Part shown: positions 14,968 to 25,558 of the stretch, one piece after another
How the letters are laid out: the number at the start of each line of letters is the position of its first letter
Numbering within the stretch: position 1 is the first letter of the stretch
Assembly (NCBI RefSeq): GCF_900110955.1
Contig: NZ_FOFR01000001.1
Span: 1 to 64,000, forward strand
DNA: 64,000 nt
Source: Lentzea xinjiangensis
GTDB taxonomy: Bacteria > Actinomycetota > Actinomycetes > Mycobacteriales > Pseudonocardiaceae
Direction of reading: 5' to 3'
The notes under the pieces: generated by a model
What the model was told of the DNA's origin: nothing
Database searches by the model: none
What the model saw: only the letters and a program-made list of their open reading frames with translations
Position numbers and translations under genes: made by a program

Positions 14968-16680
14968 ATGAGTTCGTTCAGACGGCTTTCCGTTCTGGCG
15001 ATCACCGCCGCCGCGGCCGCTGCCATCAGCGCCACCGGGCCCGCCCAGGCCGATGTCCAGTCACTGCGCGGTCGGGGCACGGTTGACGTGCGCCTGATCG
15101 GCATCAACGACCTGCACGGCAACATCGAGCCGCCGACCGGGTCGTCTGGACGTGTGATCCTGCCGGACGGCACGACGGTGGACGCCGGTGGCGCCGCTTA
15201 CAACGCGACGCACATCAAGAACCTCCAGCAGGAGGTCAAGAACTCCGTCATCGTCGGGCAGGGTGACCTGATCGGCGCGAGTCCGATCGTGTCCGCGCTG
15301 TTCCACGACGAGCCGACGATCGAGGTGCTCAACAAGGTCGGCATGGACACGACCGCGGCGGGCAACCACGAGTTCGACGAGGGCTACCAGGAGCTGCTGC
15401 GGATCCAGCGCGGTGGCTGCCACCCGGTGGACGGCTGCCAGTTCCGCGACAAGTACAAGGGTGCGGACTTCCCGATCCTCGGGGCCAACGTCACGCACGC
15501 CAAGTCCGGGCTGCCCGCGCTGCCCCCGTTCTGGGTGGAGATCCGCGACGGGATCCCGATCGGCTTCATCGGCATGCCGCTCAAGGACGTGCCGATCCTG
15601 GTCGACCCGAACGGCATCAAGGACCTCCAGTTCGGCGACGAGGTCAAGGCGGCCGACAAGTACGCCAACCTGCTCGACGCGATCGGCGTGAAGTCCATCG
15701 TGCTGCTCGTGCACCAGGGCGACCAGGTGACGTCGTCCGGTGGCGGGCCCAACGCGTGCAACGTGGCGCCGCAGAACCCCGGCAGCTACATCGCGACGAA
15801 CGTCAGCCCGAAGATCGACGCGGTATTCTCCGGTCACAGCCACCAGCACTACAACTGCGTGGTCAAGGACCCGGCCGGCAACCCGCGGCCGTTCATCGAG
15901 GGGCTCGCCTTCGGCCGTGAGCTCAGCGTCGTCGACCTGAAGATCGACCGCCGGACGCGCGACGTCGTCCGCGGTGAGACCAAGGCCGACAACAAGGTCG
16001 TCACGCGCACGGTCGCGCCGGACCCGACCGTCCAGGCGATCGTCGACCTGGCCAAGCAGAAGTCCGGCCCGATCGCCAACAAGCCGGTCGGCACGATCAG
16101 CTCGGACATCCTGCGGGCGCAGAACGCCGCGGGCGAGTCGCCGCTGGGCAACCTGATCGCCGACTCGCAGCTCGAGGCCACCAAGGGCAACGGCGCGGTG
16201 CTCGCGCTGATGAACCCCGGTGGCGTGCGTGCGGACCTCACGTTCGCCAGCTCGCCCGCGGGCGAGGGCAATGGTGTGGTCACCTACGGCGAGATGTTCA
16301 CCGTGCAGCCGTTCGGCAACATCCTGCAGACGATCACGCTGACCGGCCAGCAGCTCAAGAACGCACTGGAGCAGCAGTTCACCGCTGCCAGGACGTTCGT
16401 GCTCCAGCCGTCGGCCGGCCTGAAGTACACCTGGTCGGCGGAGGCGCCGTTCGGGTCGAAGGTCTCCGGCATCACGCTCAACGGTGCCGCCCTCGATCCG
16501 GCCGCGAGCTACCGCGTCACGATCAACAGCTTCCTCCAGGGCGGCGGTGACGGCTTCAGCGAGTTCACCAAGGGCACCGACATCACCGGTGGTGGCATCG
16601 ACCTGGACGCGTTCTCCGCGTACCTGGCGGCCCACCCGAACCAGGGCGCCCCGGCGCTCGACCGGATCACCAGGCAGTAG
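14968..16680 (+). CDS. Secreted bifunctional 5'-nucleotidase/UDP-sugar hydrolase-type metallophosphoesterase
   Basis: The 570-residue exported protein has a signal peptide (residues 1-28, ending GPAQA). The N-terminal metallophosphoesterase domain has GINDLHGNIEPP, GQGDLIGASP-type, AGNHEFDEG and SGHSHQHYNC motifs that bind two metal ions. The C-terminal nucleotidase domain has ESPLGNLIADSQLEATKG, MNPGGVRADL and GGGDGFSEF. UshA-type enzymes dephosphorylate nucleotides and split UDP-sugars outside the membrane, salvaging phosphate and nucleosides. No wall-anchoring signal is seen. It is followed by its own terminator. Confidence 0.92.
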   Translation: MSSFRRLSVLAITAAAAAAISATGPAQADVQSLRGRGTVDVRLIGINDLHGNIEPPTGSSGRVILPDGTTVDAGGAAYNATHIKNLQQEVKNSVIVGQGDLIGASPIVSALFHDEPTIEVLNKVGMDTTAAGNHEFDEGYQELLRIQRGGCHPVDGCQFRDKYKGADFPILGANVTHAKSGLPALPPFWVEIRDGIPIGFIGMPLKDVPILVDPNGIKDLQFGDEVKAADKYANLLDAIGVKSIVLLVHQGDQVTSSGGGPNACNVAPQNPGSYIATNVSPKIDAVFSGHSHQHYNCVVKDPAGNPRPFIEGLAFGRELSVVDLKIDRRTRDVVRGETKADNKVVTRTVAPDPTVQAIVDLAKQKSGPIANKPVGTISSDILRAQNAAGESPLGNLIADSQLEATKGNGAVLALMNPGGVRADLTFASSPAGEGNGVVTYGEMFTVQPFGNILQTITLTGQQLKNALEQQFTAARTFVLQPSAGLKYTWSAEAPFGSKVSGITLNGAALDPAASYRVTINSFLQGGGDGFSEFTKGTDITGGGIDLDAFSAYLAAHPNQGAPALDRITRQ

Positions 16681-16690
16681 GACCGCGGAG

Positions 16691-16729
16691 GGCCATTCCG
16701 GTGACGGTGCGTCGCCGGGATGGCCTTTT
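16691..16729 (+). terminator. Terminator of the 5'-nucleotidase gene
   Basis: A 15-bp stem counting two G-U pairs, with a 5-nt loop, is followed by TTTT. It lies 10 nt after the stop codon. Confidence 0.8.
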
Positions 16730-16768
16730 CCGTGTCCGGCTGCTCCGTTTGTTCTAGGGTGAGGGCCG

Positions 16769-17359
16769 ATGTCGTGGTTGCGTCGGCTCCTGCTGCTCGC
16801 CGGTCTGGTGACCGGCGCCTGGCTGCTGGGCGGCTCAGGCGAGGCGCGCGCCGACATCAGGATCGAGGTCGACCGGCTCGCGATCGACCTCCCGCTCCCC
16901 CTCGCGGACGTCGGCCTCGAAGTCGAGACCGGGCTCGCCGCGCGGCAGCCGGAAGTTCCCCCGCCACCGCCGCCGGAGCCGCGCGCCGAAACCCCCGCGC
17001 CTGCCGCACCGGCCGTGGCGGCCCCGACTCCCCCGGCGCCGCAGTTGCTCCAGCCGGTCCCGCCACCACCACCGGCGCGCGTTCAAGCCCAGGCGGAGGC
17101 GCCGCAGCAGCACACGCCGTCGTCGGCCACGCCGCCGGCAGAGCCCGCTCCCGTCTCCCCGCAACCGCGAGCGGAGCCGCCGATCACCGGCACGCTCCCG
17201 CAGAGCGGCGCGGGAACGTCCTCGGGCACCCAGCTCCCGGCGGGCACGCTGCCGCACGCGTCGCGGCCGCCCACCACCACGGCGTCTCTCGTCAGCCCCG
17301 AGCAGCACGAAGCACCGCGCGCCGTGCGCGCGGAGGAACCGACGTTCTCCCCCGATTGA
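16769..17359 (+). CDS. Secreted proline-rich hypothetical protein
   Basis: The 196-residue protein has a signal peptide (MSWLRRLLLLAGLVTG... ending GEARA), then a short conserved-looking segment IRIEVDRLAIDLPLPL. The remainder is a Pro/Ala/Gln-rich low-complexity region with PPPPPPEP runs. It has no membrane anchor or sorting signal. I do not recognise a family. It sits 64 bp upstream of the chaplin-like gene on the same strand, so the two may be expressed together as cell-surface proteins. Confidence 0.65.
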   Translation: MSWLRRLLLLAGLVTGAWLLGGSGEARADIRIEVDRLAIDLPLPLADVGLEVETGLAARQPEVPPPPPPEPRAETPAPAAPAVAAPTPPAPQLLQPVPPPPPARVQAQAEAPQQHTPSSATPPAEPAPVSPQPRAEPPITGTLPQSGAGTSSGTQLPAGTLPHASRPPTTTASLVSPEQHEAPRAVRAEEPTFSPD

Positions 17360-17423
17360 TCCCGTGCCGCGCCTCCAGGGCAACGCACAGGGGATCCGTC
17401 ATTCCACTCCAGGGAGAACAGCC

Positions 17424-18137
17424 ATGCGCAAGAACCTCAACCGCACCATGTCCGCGGCACTGCTCACCGGTGGCCTGCTGGTCGCGAGCGCCGGGTGGGC
17501 CCAGGCCATCCCGCTGCCGATCAACGTCGACGAGGAGGTGCGCATCGGCAACGTGGTGAGCGTCCCGGTCAGGGTCTGCGGCAACGCGATCAACGTCCTC
17601 GGCACCGCCGACGCCACGTGCGAGGAGAAGCCCGCCGCGCGCGCCCAGGCCGACAAGGCGATCGTCTCCGCTCCCGTCACGGTGTGCGGCAACTCGATCG
17701 GTGTCGCCGGTGGCGGCGCCGGGAGCTGCGGCACCGCCAAGCCCCAGCAGGCCAACGGCACCGTCGAGGCGCCGGTCACCGTCTGCGGCACCAGCGCGGC
17801 CGTGCTCGGCACCGCGAGCGGTGACTGCGGCAAGTCCGAGGTGCCGGAAGAGCCCCAGCCGGAAGAGCCCCAGCCCGAAGAGCCGGAGCAGCCGCAGCCC
17901 GAGCAGCCGGGCGAGAACCCCGGCGGCGACAACGGCGACAACTCCGGCGGCGGCAACGCCGGTGACGACACGGGCGCGGGCACCCCGCAGACCGGCAACC
18001 AGGCCTCGCAGCAGGCGTCGCCGATCCCGAACCTGTCCAGGACCGGCGCCGACCCGCTCGAGTTCCTGCTGGTGGGTCTCGGCCTCATGGGAGCGGGCGT
18101 GATGGCCCGGCGCGGTGCGCGCCGCACGACCGCATAA
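17424..18137 (+). CDS. Chaplin-like surface protein with three short chaplin motifs and sortase-type tail
   Basis: The 237-residue protein has a signal peptide ending GWAQA. Three repeats each contain a PV-x-VCG-x-S/A core and a second Cys: SVPVRVCGNAINVLG, SAPVTVCGNSIGVAG and EAPVTVCGTSAAVLG. These match the chaplin hallmark of amyloid-forming surface proteins of aerial hyphae, with two cysteines per unit. A Glu/Pro/Gln-rich wall spacer follows, then LSRTG at about 204-208, a hydrophobic helix and ARRGARRTTA, a sorting signal. The ATG at 17424 has AGGGAG 7 nt upstream. It suggests a filamentous, aerial-hypha-forming organism. Confidence 0.82.
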   Translation: MRKNLNRTMSAALLTGGLLVASAGWAQAIPLPINVDEEVRIGNVVSVPVRVCGNAINVLGTADATCEEKPAARAQADKAIVSAPVTVCGNSIGVAGGGAGSCGTAKPQQANGTVEAPVTVCGTSAAVLGTASGDCGKSEVPEEPQPEEPQPEEPEQPQPEQPGENPGGDNGDNSGGGNAGDDTGAGTPQTGNQASQQASPIPNLSRTGADPLEFLLVGLGLMGAGVMARRGARRTTA

Positions 18138-18160
18138 TCGATTTCCGATCATTTTTCACA

Positions 18161-18194
18161 AATCGCCCGGCGAGCCCGTTCTCGCCGGGCGATT
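18161..18194 (+). terminator. Terminator of the chaplin-like gene
   Basis: A perfect 14-bp stem AATCGCCCGGCGAG with a 6-nt loop lies 23 nt after the stop codon. Confidence 0.8.
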
Positions 18195-18709
18195 GCTGTC
18201 CGCGCAGTCGATCTCCGCAGGTCACCCGTCCGACTTCACCAATTCAGGTTTCGCGTGAGGTGTTGTGCTAAATGGCGATCAAGCGCATGCTCGATGACGA
18301 GCTGGCAACCGGATTGTGAAGGAACGAGGCCACCGGGAGCCACGCCCGGAAGGGGTAGGTGGTGCCGTGCAGGTAACTCCTCGCTGTGGCGAAACGCGGT
18401 CTGTCGCATCCCCGTGAACGGACTGGACGTGACCGGTCCGGTCGCGACTGCGTAGCGGCGGACACGAGGTTTCGGGTGCCCAGGCGCCGTCGGGCGTCGC
18501 TCGGTGCACTTCGACGCTGTTGAGCTCGGCATCGGTGTCGTCTCGTGGCGCCACCGGCTGAGCACCACGCCAACCTCCGTGGGCCGTGGTCGTCACAACC
18601 ACATGGGAAAAACCCTCGGTGCGGTGCCCTGACGTCGGGCTCCGCGCCGAGGTGTGTTTGGTGCTTTATCGTTTGCGGCACCCATGGGGTCCTTAACAGG
18701 AGGATTGCG
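18195..18709. other. 515-bp stretch without a recognisable gene
   Basis: No frame here has convincing codon bias or a recognisable protein. Short open frames on both strands have Arg/Ser-rich translations typical of non-coding GC-rich DNA. The 3' part must contain the promoter of the following zinc metallopeptidase gene; AGGAGG at 18698-18703 is its ribosome binding site. It could be an old deletion scar. Confidence 0.5.
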
Positions 18710-19606
18710 GTGCAGTTCAACGAAGGCGCGGATCTCGATCTCTCTCAGGTTTCGGACCAGCGGGGCGTGGGCGGGCGCGTCGCCGGCGTCGGCGGCGGTC
18801 TCGGCGTGGTCGGTCTGATCATCTACTTCCTGGTGCAGCAGTTCACGGGCATCCAGCTTCCCGCGGGCGGCCTGGAGGGCCTGGGCACGAACACCCAGGT
18901 CGAGTCGGGTCAGCTGGCCGAGAAGTGCAAGACCGGTGCCGACGCGAACCGCGACAGCGACTGCCGGGTCGTCGCCACGATCAACTCGATCCAGGCGTTC
19001 TGGCAGGACCAGTTCGCCCGTTCCGGCAACACCTACCAGGTCACCAAGACCAACTTCTTCCGCAACAGCGTGAACACCCGCTGCGGCAACGCCACGTCCG
19101 CGGTCGGCCCGTTCTACTGCCCCGCGGACTCCCAGGTGTACATCGACCTGGACTTCTTCAACGAGCTGCGCACCAAGTTCGGCGCGACCGGCGGCCCGTT
19201 CGTCGAGGCCTACGTGCTGGCCCACGAGTACGGCCACCACGTGCAGAACCTGCTCGGCACGTCCGACCGGGTCGGCCGGGAGACCGGTCCCACCTCGGGT
19301 TCGGTGCGCCTGGAGCTGCAGGCCGACTGCTACGCGGGCGCCTGGGGCAAGGCCGCGACGACCGTGCCGAGCTCGAACGGGCAGCCGCTGATCTCGAACA
19401 TCACCCAGGAGGACATCGCCGCGGCCCTGGACGCGGCGGCGCGCATCGGTGACGACTTCATCCAGAGCGAGCTCGGCGGCGGGCGGGTCGACACGACCCA
19501 GTTCAGCCACGGCAGCTCCGCGCAGCGGCAGAAGTGGTTCACCACGGGCCTGGAGACCGGCGACCCGGCCCGCTGCAACACGTTCGACACGAACAACCTG
19601 GGCTGA
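18710..19606 (+). CDS. Neutral zinc metallopeptidase (YpfJ/KPN_02809 family)
   Basis: The 298-residue protein has a Gly-rich N terminus and one membrane helix (GGGLGVVGLIIYFLVQQF), then a zincin domain with LAHEYGHHVQNLLG (HExxH) and the downstream acidic ligand in LELQADCYAGAW. This places it in the putative neutral zinc metallopeptidase family (YpfJ). The catalytic part probably faces outside. GTG at 18710 follows a strong AGGAGG, so a longer upstream extension in the same frame is rejected. It is convergent with the M28 peptidase gene, with a shared terminator between. Confidence 0.88.
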   Translation: MQFNEGADLDLSQVSDQRGVGGRVAGVGGGLGVVGLIIYFLVQQFTGIQLPAGGLEGLGTNTQVESGQLAEKCKTGADANRDSDCRVVATINSIQAFWQDQFARSGNTYQVTKTNFFRNSVNTRCGNATSAVGPFYCPADSQVYIDLDFFNELRTKFGATGGPFVEAYVLAHEYGHHVQNLLGTSDRVGRETGPTSGSVRLELQADCYAGAWGKAATTVPSSNGQPLISNITQEDIAAALDAAARIGDDFIQSELGGGRVDTTQFSHGSSAQRQKWFTTGLETGDPARCNTFDTNNLG

Positions 19607-19650
19607 GCGGCCGACCGGCCGAAATTGTCAGACCTGTCTGAAAAATGGAA

Positions 19651-19680
19651 GCAGGGGTCCCCTTGGCGGGGGACCCCTGC
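19651..19680. terminator. Bidirectional terminator between convergent peptidase genes
   Basis: GCAGGGGTCCCC and its exact complement form a 12-bp stem with a 6-nt loop, located between the stops at 19606 (+) and 19696 (-). Confidence 0.8.
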
Positions 19681-19695
19681 GTCAGCTCGAGCTGC

Positions 19696-21922
<2,227 letters not shown>

Positions 21923-21967
21923 GATCCGATGGTGCCGGAGCTGTCGAACGGTATTACGGTCGACTGT

Positions 21968-22933
21968 ATGCGTGCCATCACTGTTCGCGAACCCGGCGGC
22001 CCGGACGTGCTCGAGTGGACGGAGGTCCCCGACCCCGCCCCCGGACCGGGTGAGGTGCTGATCGACGTCGCCGCGAGCGCGGTCAACCGCGCGGATCTCC
22101 TGCAACGGCAAGGGCTCTACCCGCCGCCGAAGGGCGCGTCGGACGTCATCGGGCTGGAGTGCTCCGGCACGATCGCGGCACTCGGCGAAGGGGTGGCGGG
22201 CTGGAACGTCGGCGACGAGGTGTGCGCGTTGCTCGCCGGCGGTGGCTACGCGGAGCAGGTCGTCGTGCCCGCGCCGCAGGTCCTCCCGCTGCCTGCGGGC
22301 GTCGACGTGGTGACGGCGGCCGCGCTGCCGGAGGTAGCGTGCACGGTGTGGTCGAACGTCGTAATGGACGGCCGGCTCAAGCTAGGCGAGACGTTCCTCG
22401 TGCACGGCGGCGCGGGCGGCATCGGCACGCACGCGATCCAGGTCGCCAAGGCGCTCGGCGCGACCGTCGCGGTCACCGCCGGGTCCGCTGAGCGGCTCGC
22501 GAGGTGCGCGGAGCTGGGGGCGGACATCACCGTCAACTACAGGTCCCAGGACTTCGTCGCCGAGGTGGGGCAGGCCGACGTGGTGCTCGACAACATGGGT
22601 GCCGCCTACCTGGGCCGCAACATCGACGTGCTCGCGCCGGACGGCCGGTTGATGATCATCGGCATGCAGGGCGGCGCGAAGGGCGAGCTGCCGATCGGCA
22701 AGCTGCTCACCAAGCGCGCGATGGTGATGGCGACCGGGCTGCGCGGGCGGTCGGTCGAGAGCAAGGGCGCGATCGTGGCCCAGGTCCGCGAGCACCTGTG
22801 GCCGTTGGTCGGCAGCGGCGCGGTGCGGCCGGTCGTCGGCGAGGTCGTGCCGATGGCGGACGCGGCACGGGCCCACCGGCTGCTCGACGAGGGCGACGTC
22901 TTCGGCAAGGTCCTGCTCAGGCGAGAGCGGTAG
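21968..22933 (+). CDS. NADPH:quinone oxidoreductase (zinc-free MDR, PIG3/Qor type)
   Basis: The 321-residue medium-chain dehydrogenase/reductase lacks zinc ligands. The N-terminal catalytic fold has VREPGGPDVLEWTEVPDP and NRADLLQRQGLYPPPKG. The cofactor site is VHGGAGGIGTHAIQVAKALG with VTAGSAER downstream, which fits NADPH. It matches the QorA/PIG3 subgroup acting on quinones. As I recall, an oxidoreductase of this type (Rv3777) also precedes the class V aminotransferase gene in M. tuberculosis. Its 3' end overlaps the convergent methyltransferase gene by 17 bp. Confidence 0.9.
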   Translation: MRAITVREPGGPDVLEWTEVPDPAPGPGEVLIDVAASAVNRADLLQRQGLYPPPKGASDVIGLECSGTIAALGEGVAGWNVGDEVCALLAGGGYAEQVVVPAPQVLPLPAGVDVVTAAALPEVACTVWSNVVMDGRLKLGETFLVHGGAGGIGTHAIQVAKALGATVAVTAGSAERLARCAELGADITVNYRSQDFVAEVGQADVVLDNMGAAYLGRNIDVLAPDGRLMIIGMQGGAKGELPIGKLLTKRAMVMATGLRGRSVESKGAIVAQVREHLWPLVGSGAVRPVVGEVVPMADAARAHRLLDEGDVFGKVLLRRER

Positions 22934-23624
22934 CGGCAGCCAGCGAGGTCCGGGGAGCCGTCCGGAACTCCAGCCCGAACTCCTCGGACCACCGCGTCAG
23001 CACGGCCTGCTCGTCGGGCCGGTCCACGTCGTCGGCCAGCACGGTCGCGCCCGGCGCCAGCACCCCGCGCAGGACGGGCAGCGCGGGGTAGCGCGAGTCG
23101 CCGAGCCCCGGCCCGTCCACGAGCAGCAGGTCCACCAGACCGAACCGGTCGACGTACGCGAGCACCTCGTCGTACACCTGCTGCGGCGCGTACCACTGGC
23201 CGTGGCGCGACAACGCCGCCGGATGCCGCGACAACGGCGCGTGCACGACGCGGGCGACCGACCCCAGGCCTTCCCGGCGGAGCTGCGAGGCGACGAATGC
23301 CGCCGTGCGTTCGTCGTGCTCGATAGACAGCAGGTGGCCGAACCCGCGCTGGTGCAGCAACCGGGCCAGCAGGACGGAGGAGGAACCGCAGCCGAGCTCG
23401 ACCAGGACGGTCCGGGCACCGAGCACGACCTCGTCCATCACCGCGGCCAGCGCCGCCGGCCGCAGGTCGCCGGGTGTCGACGGCAGGTACTCCGTGTCGA
23501 GCGAGCCGAGGCGCCGCAGGGCCGAGAGATCAGCGAGCTCGCGAGCGAGCGAGTCGTCCAACGGGTGATCTCCCAGAGTTCTCGTGGCGGGTGGCCCGGG
23601 CGTGCCGTGCGAAGTCGCGGTCAT
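22917..23624 (-). CDS. SAM-dependent methyltransferase-like protein
   Basis: The 235-residue protein has a Rossmann methyltransferase fold. Motif I is VLVELGCGSSSVLLARL, the adenosine-binding acidic residue lies in LLSIEHDER, and LVDLLLVDGPGLGDSRYP occupies the motif IV position. It resembles Methyltransf_24/O-methyltransferase relatives. The substrate is unknown. It lies downstream of the class V aminotransferase homologue on the same strand (102-bp gap) and overlaps qor tail to tail. Confidence 0.78.
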   Translation of the reverse strand: MTATSHGTPGPPATRTLGDHPLDDSLARELADLSALRRLGSLDTEYLPSTPGDLRPAALAAVMDEVVLGARTVLVELGCGSSSVLLARLLHQRGFGHLLSIEHDERTAAFVASQLRREGLGSVARVVHAPLSRHPAALSRHGQWYAPQQVYDEVLAYVDRFGLVDLLLVDGPGLGDSRYPALPVLRGVLAPGATVLADDVDRPDEQAVLTRWSEEFGLEFRTAPRTSLAAATALA

Positions 23625-23726
23625 GAGGACGTGCCGTGAGGCCGTCCCCGCGTCTTCTTACCGGGCGACGCCGCCGCGAGCGTCCTGCCGGGCGTGAATT
23701 CACCGCCAACCTTCCGGGTCGCACCA

Positions 23727-24926
23727 CTAGCCCAGCTCGGCCACCGCTCGCACGAGGTCGTCCACCTCGACGGCGTTCGTGTAGTGCGCGAGCCCGACGC
23801 GGATCGCGCCGCCGACCTCGCCGACGCCCAGCACGGAGAACACCCCGTACCTGCCGGGATCGGCGAACGCGCAGACACCTCGCGAGGCCAGGTGCTCGAC
23901 GCCGTCCTCCGCCTTGACCCCGGCGATCGTGAACGCCAGCGCGGGCACCCGGCGCATGGCGTCGCCGATCACCATCACGTGCCGCAGCGAGCGCAGCTCG
24001 TTGATGAGGTTGGCGAGCAGCCCGGCCTGGTAGGCCTTCACCGACCCCAGCGACGTGAGCAGGCGCTCCCGGCGCGTGCCCGTCGCGGCGTCGTCCAGGT
24101 CCGCGAGGTACTCCACGGACGCGACGAGACCGGCGAGCATCGGGTACGCGTGCGGGCCGAGCTCCAGCCGCTCGGGGCCGCGGGCGGTCGGGTCGACCGA
24201 GCACGACGGCAGCCGCTCCAGCATCGCCGGGTCGCGGAACACCAGCGCCCCCACCGGCGGGCCACCCCACTGGCCGGCGGACAGGGCGACCACGTCCGCG
24301 CCCATGCCAACGATGTCCAACGGCACGAAGGGAGCCGCCGAGGACGCGTCCACCACCATCAACGCACCGTGCGCGCGGGCCACCGCGGAGATCTTGCCCA
24401 GGTCCGGCCGGGTGCCCACGACGCCGGACGCCGCGGTGATGGCGATCAGCTTGGTGCGGTCGGTGACGAGCTCGTCGTACTGCCAGCTCGGCAGCTCGCA
24501 CGTCTCGATGTCCACCTCCGCCCACTTGACCGCGCTGCCGGTGCGCTGGGTCGCGCGCAGCCACGGCGCGATGTTGGCCGGGTGGTCGAGCCGGGACACG
24601 AGGACCTCGTCGCCCATGAACCAGTCGTCGGTCATCGCGTCGGCGAGCCGTTGCAGCATCACGGCGGACGACGGACCCAGCACGACACCGGCCGGGTCGG
24701 CGCCGACGAGGTCCGCGACGGCTCTGCGGGCCGCGTCCACGATGCCCTGGGCTCGCTGGGAAGCCGGGAAGATGCCACCGGGGCCGGAGACCGGGGCGCG
24801 CAGCGCGGTGGAGACGGCGGTGGCGACCTGTTCGGGCACCTGCATGCCGGCGGGTGCGTCCAGGTGGACCCAGCCGTCGCCGAGCGCGGGGAAGAGCCCT
24901 CGTACCCGTGCGACGTCGAACGCCAT
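23727..24926 (-). CDS. Class V aminotransferase/cysteine desulfurase-like protein lacking the PLP lysine
   Basis: The 399-residue protein keeps the fold of the cysteine desulfurase-like family: HLDAPAGMQVPEQV, VLGPSSAVMLQRLADAM, SRLDHPANIAPW, ITAASGVVGTRPDL and a VVDAS segment with Asp193. The segment that should hold the Schiff-base lysine (family consensus SAHK-x-x-GP) reads SAGQWGGPPVG at 216-226, so Gln219 replaces Lys, and the usual Gln after Asp193 is also lost. It is therefore probably not a classical PLP enzyme. It is divergent from the proteasome activator gene; a class V aminotransferase gene sits in the same place near pafE in M. tuberculosis (Rv3778c, as I recall). Confidence 0.8.
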   Translation of the reverse strand: MAFDVARVRGLFPALGDGWVHLDAPAGMQVPEQVATAVSTALRAPVSGPGGIFPASQRAQGIVDAARRAVADLVGADPAGVVLGPSSAVMLQRLADAMTDDWFMGDEVLVSRLDHPANIAPWLRATQRTGSAVKWAEVDIETCELPSWQYDELVTDRTKLIAITAASGVVGTRPDLGKISAVARAHGALMVVDASSAAPFVPLDIVGMGADVVALSAGQWGGPPVGALVFRDPAMLERLPSCSVDPTARGPERLELGPHAYPMLAGLVASVEYLADLDDAATGTRRERLLTSLGSVKAYQAGLLANLINELRSLRHVMVIGDAMRRVPALAFTIAGVKAEDGVEHLASRGVCAFADPGRYGVFSVLGVGEVGGAIRVGLAHYTNAVEVDDLVRAVAELG

Positions 24927-25017
24927 GCCCCACACCGTACGTATGAATGCAAACACGGTGTCAGCCAGCCCCCACCCGGCTAACCCACGAAGGCACGAAC
25001 ACGCGAGGATGGAGACC

Positions 25018-25494
25018 ATGAACCAGGAGCAGCCCGTCGTGATCGTCGGTGGCCAGGACGGCGACATCACCGACATGGTCGAGCAGCCGGCGAAGGTCAT
25101 GCGGATCGGCACGATGATCAAGCAGTTGCTGGAGGAGGTGCGGACGGCGCCCCTGGACGAGGCGAGCCGCAACCGCCTCAAGGAGATCCACAAGAGGTCG
25201 ATCGAGGAGCTCGAGGACGGTCTCGCGCCGGAGCTGCGCGACGAGCTGGAGCGCCTCTCGCTGCCGTTCACCGAGGAGGGCACCCCCTCCGACGCCGAGC
25301 TGCGGATCGCGCAGGCCCAGCTCGTCGGCTGGCTGGAGGGTCTCTTCCACGGCATCCAGACGGCGTTGTTCGCCCAGCAGATGGCGGCGCGGGCGCAACT
25401 GGAGCAGATGCGCGGCCGCGCGCTGCCCGCCGGTGGTGCCGGCGAGGCGCACGAGGGCGGCGTCGGCGGCAAGGGAACGGGGCAATACCTCTAG
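25018..25494 (+). CDS. pafE: Bacterial proteasome activator PafE/Bpa
   Basis: The 158-residue helical protein is of the DUF2587 family. It forms ATP-independent dodecameric rings on the 20S proteasome and feeds it partly unfolded proteins. A helical bundle (MRIGTMIKQLLEEVRTAPLD to HGIQTALFAQQMAARAQLEQ) is followed by a Gly-rich flexible tail ending in GQYL, the C-terminal motif that docks on the proteasome alpha ring. ATG at 25018 has GAGG upstream; an ATG nine bases earlier is also possible. It precedes the galactan export genes, as in M. tuberculosis (Rv3780). The proteasome core genes are not in the window. Confidence 0.93.
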   Translation: MNQEQPVVIVGGQDGDITDMVEQPAKVMRIGTMIKQLLEEVRTAPLDEASRNRLKEIHKRSIEELEDGLAPELRDELERLSLPFTEEGTPSDAELRIAQAQLVGWLEGLFHGIQTALFAQQMAARAQLEQMRGRALPAGGAGEAHEGGVGGKGTGQYL

Positions 25495-25558
25495 ACGTCT
25501 CGGCACGATCGGGTGAAGGTGGCTCTACGATGCGCTGAACTTTCGGAGAGGAGCCGCC

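Noticed and set aside
18545..18709. N-terminal extension of the zinc metallopeptidase
   Set aside because: AGGAGG precedes GTG 18710, and the upstream codons are Cys/Arg-rich and unlike the family.
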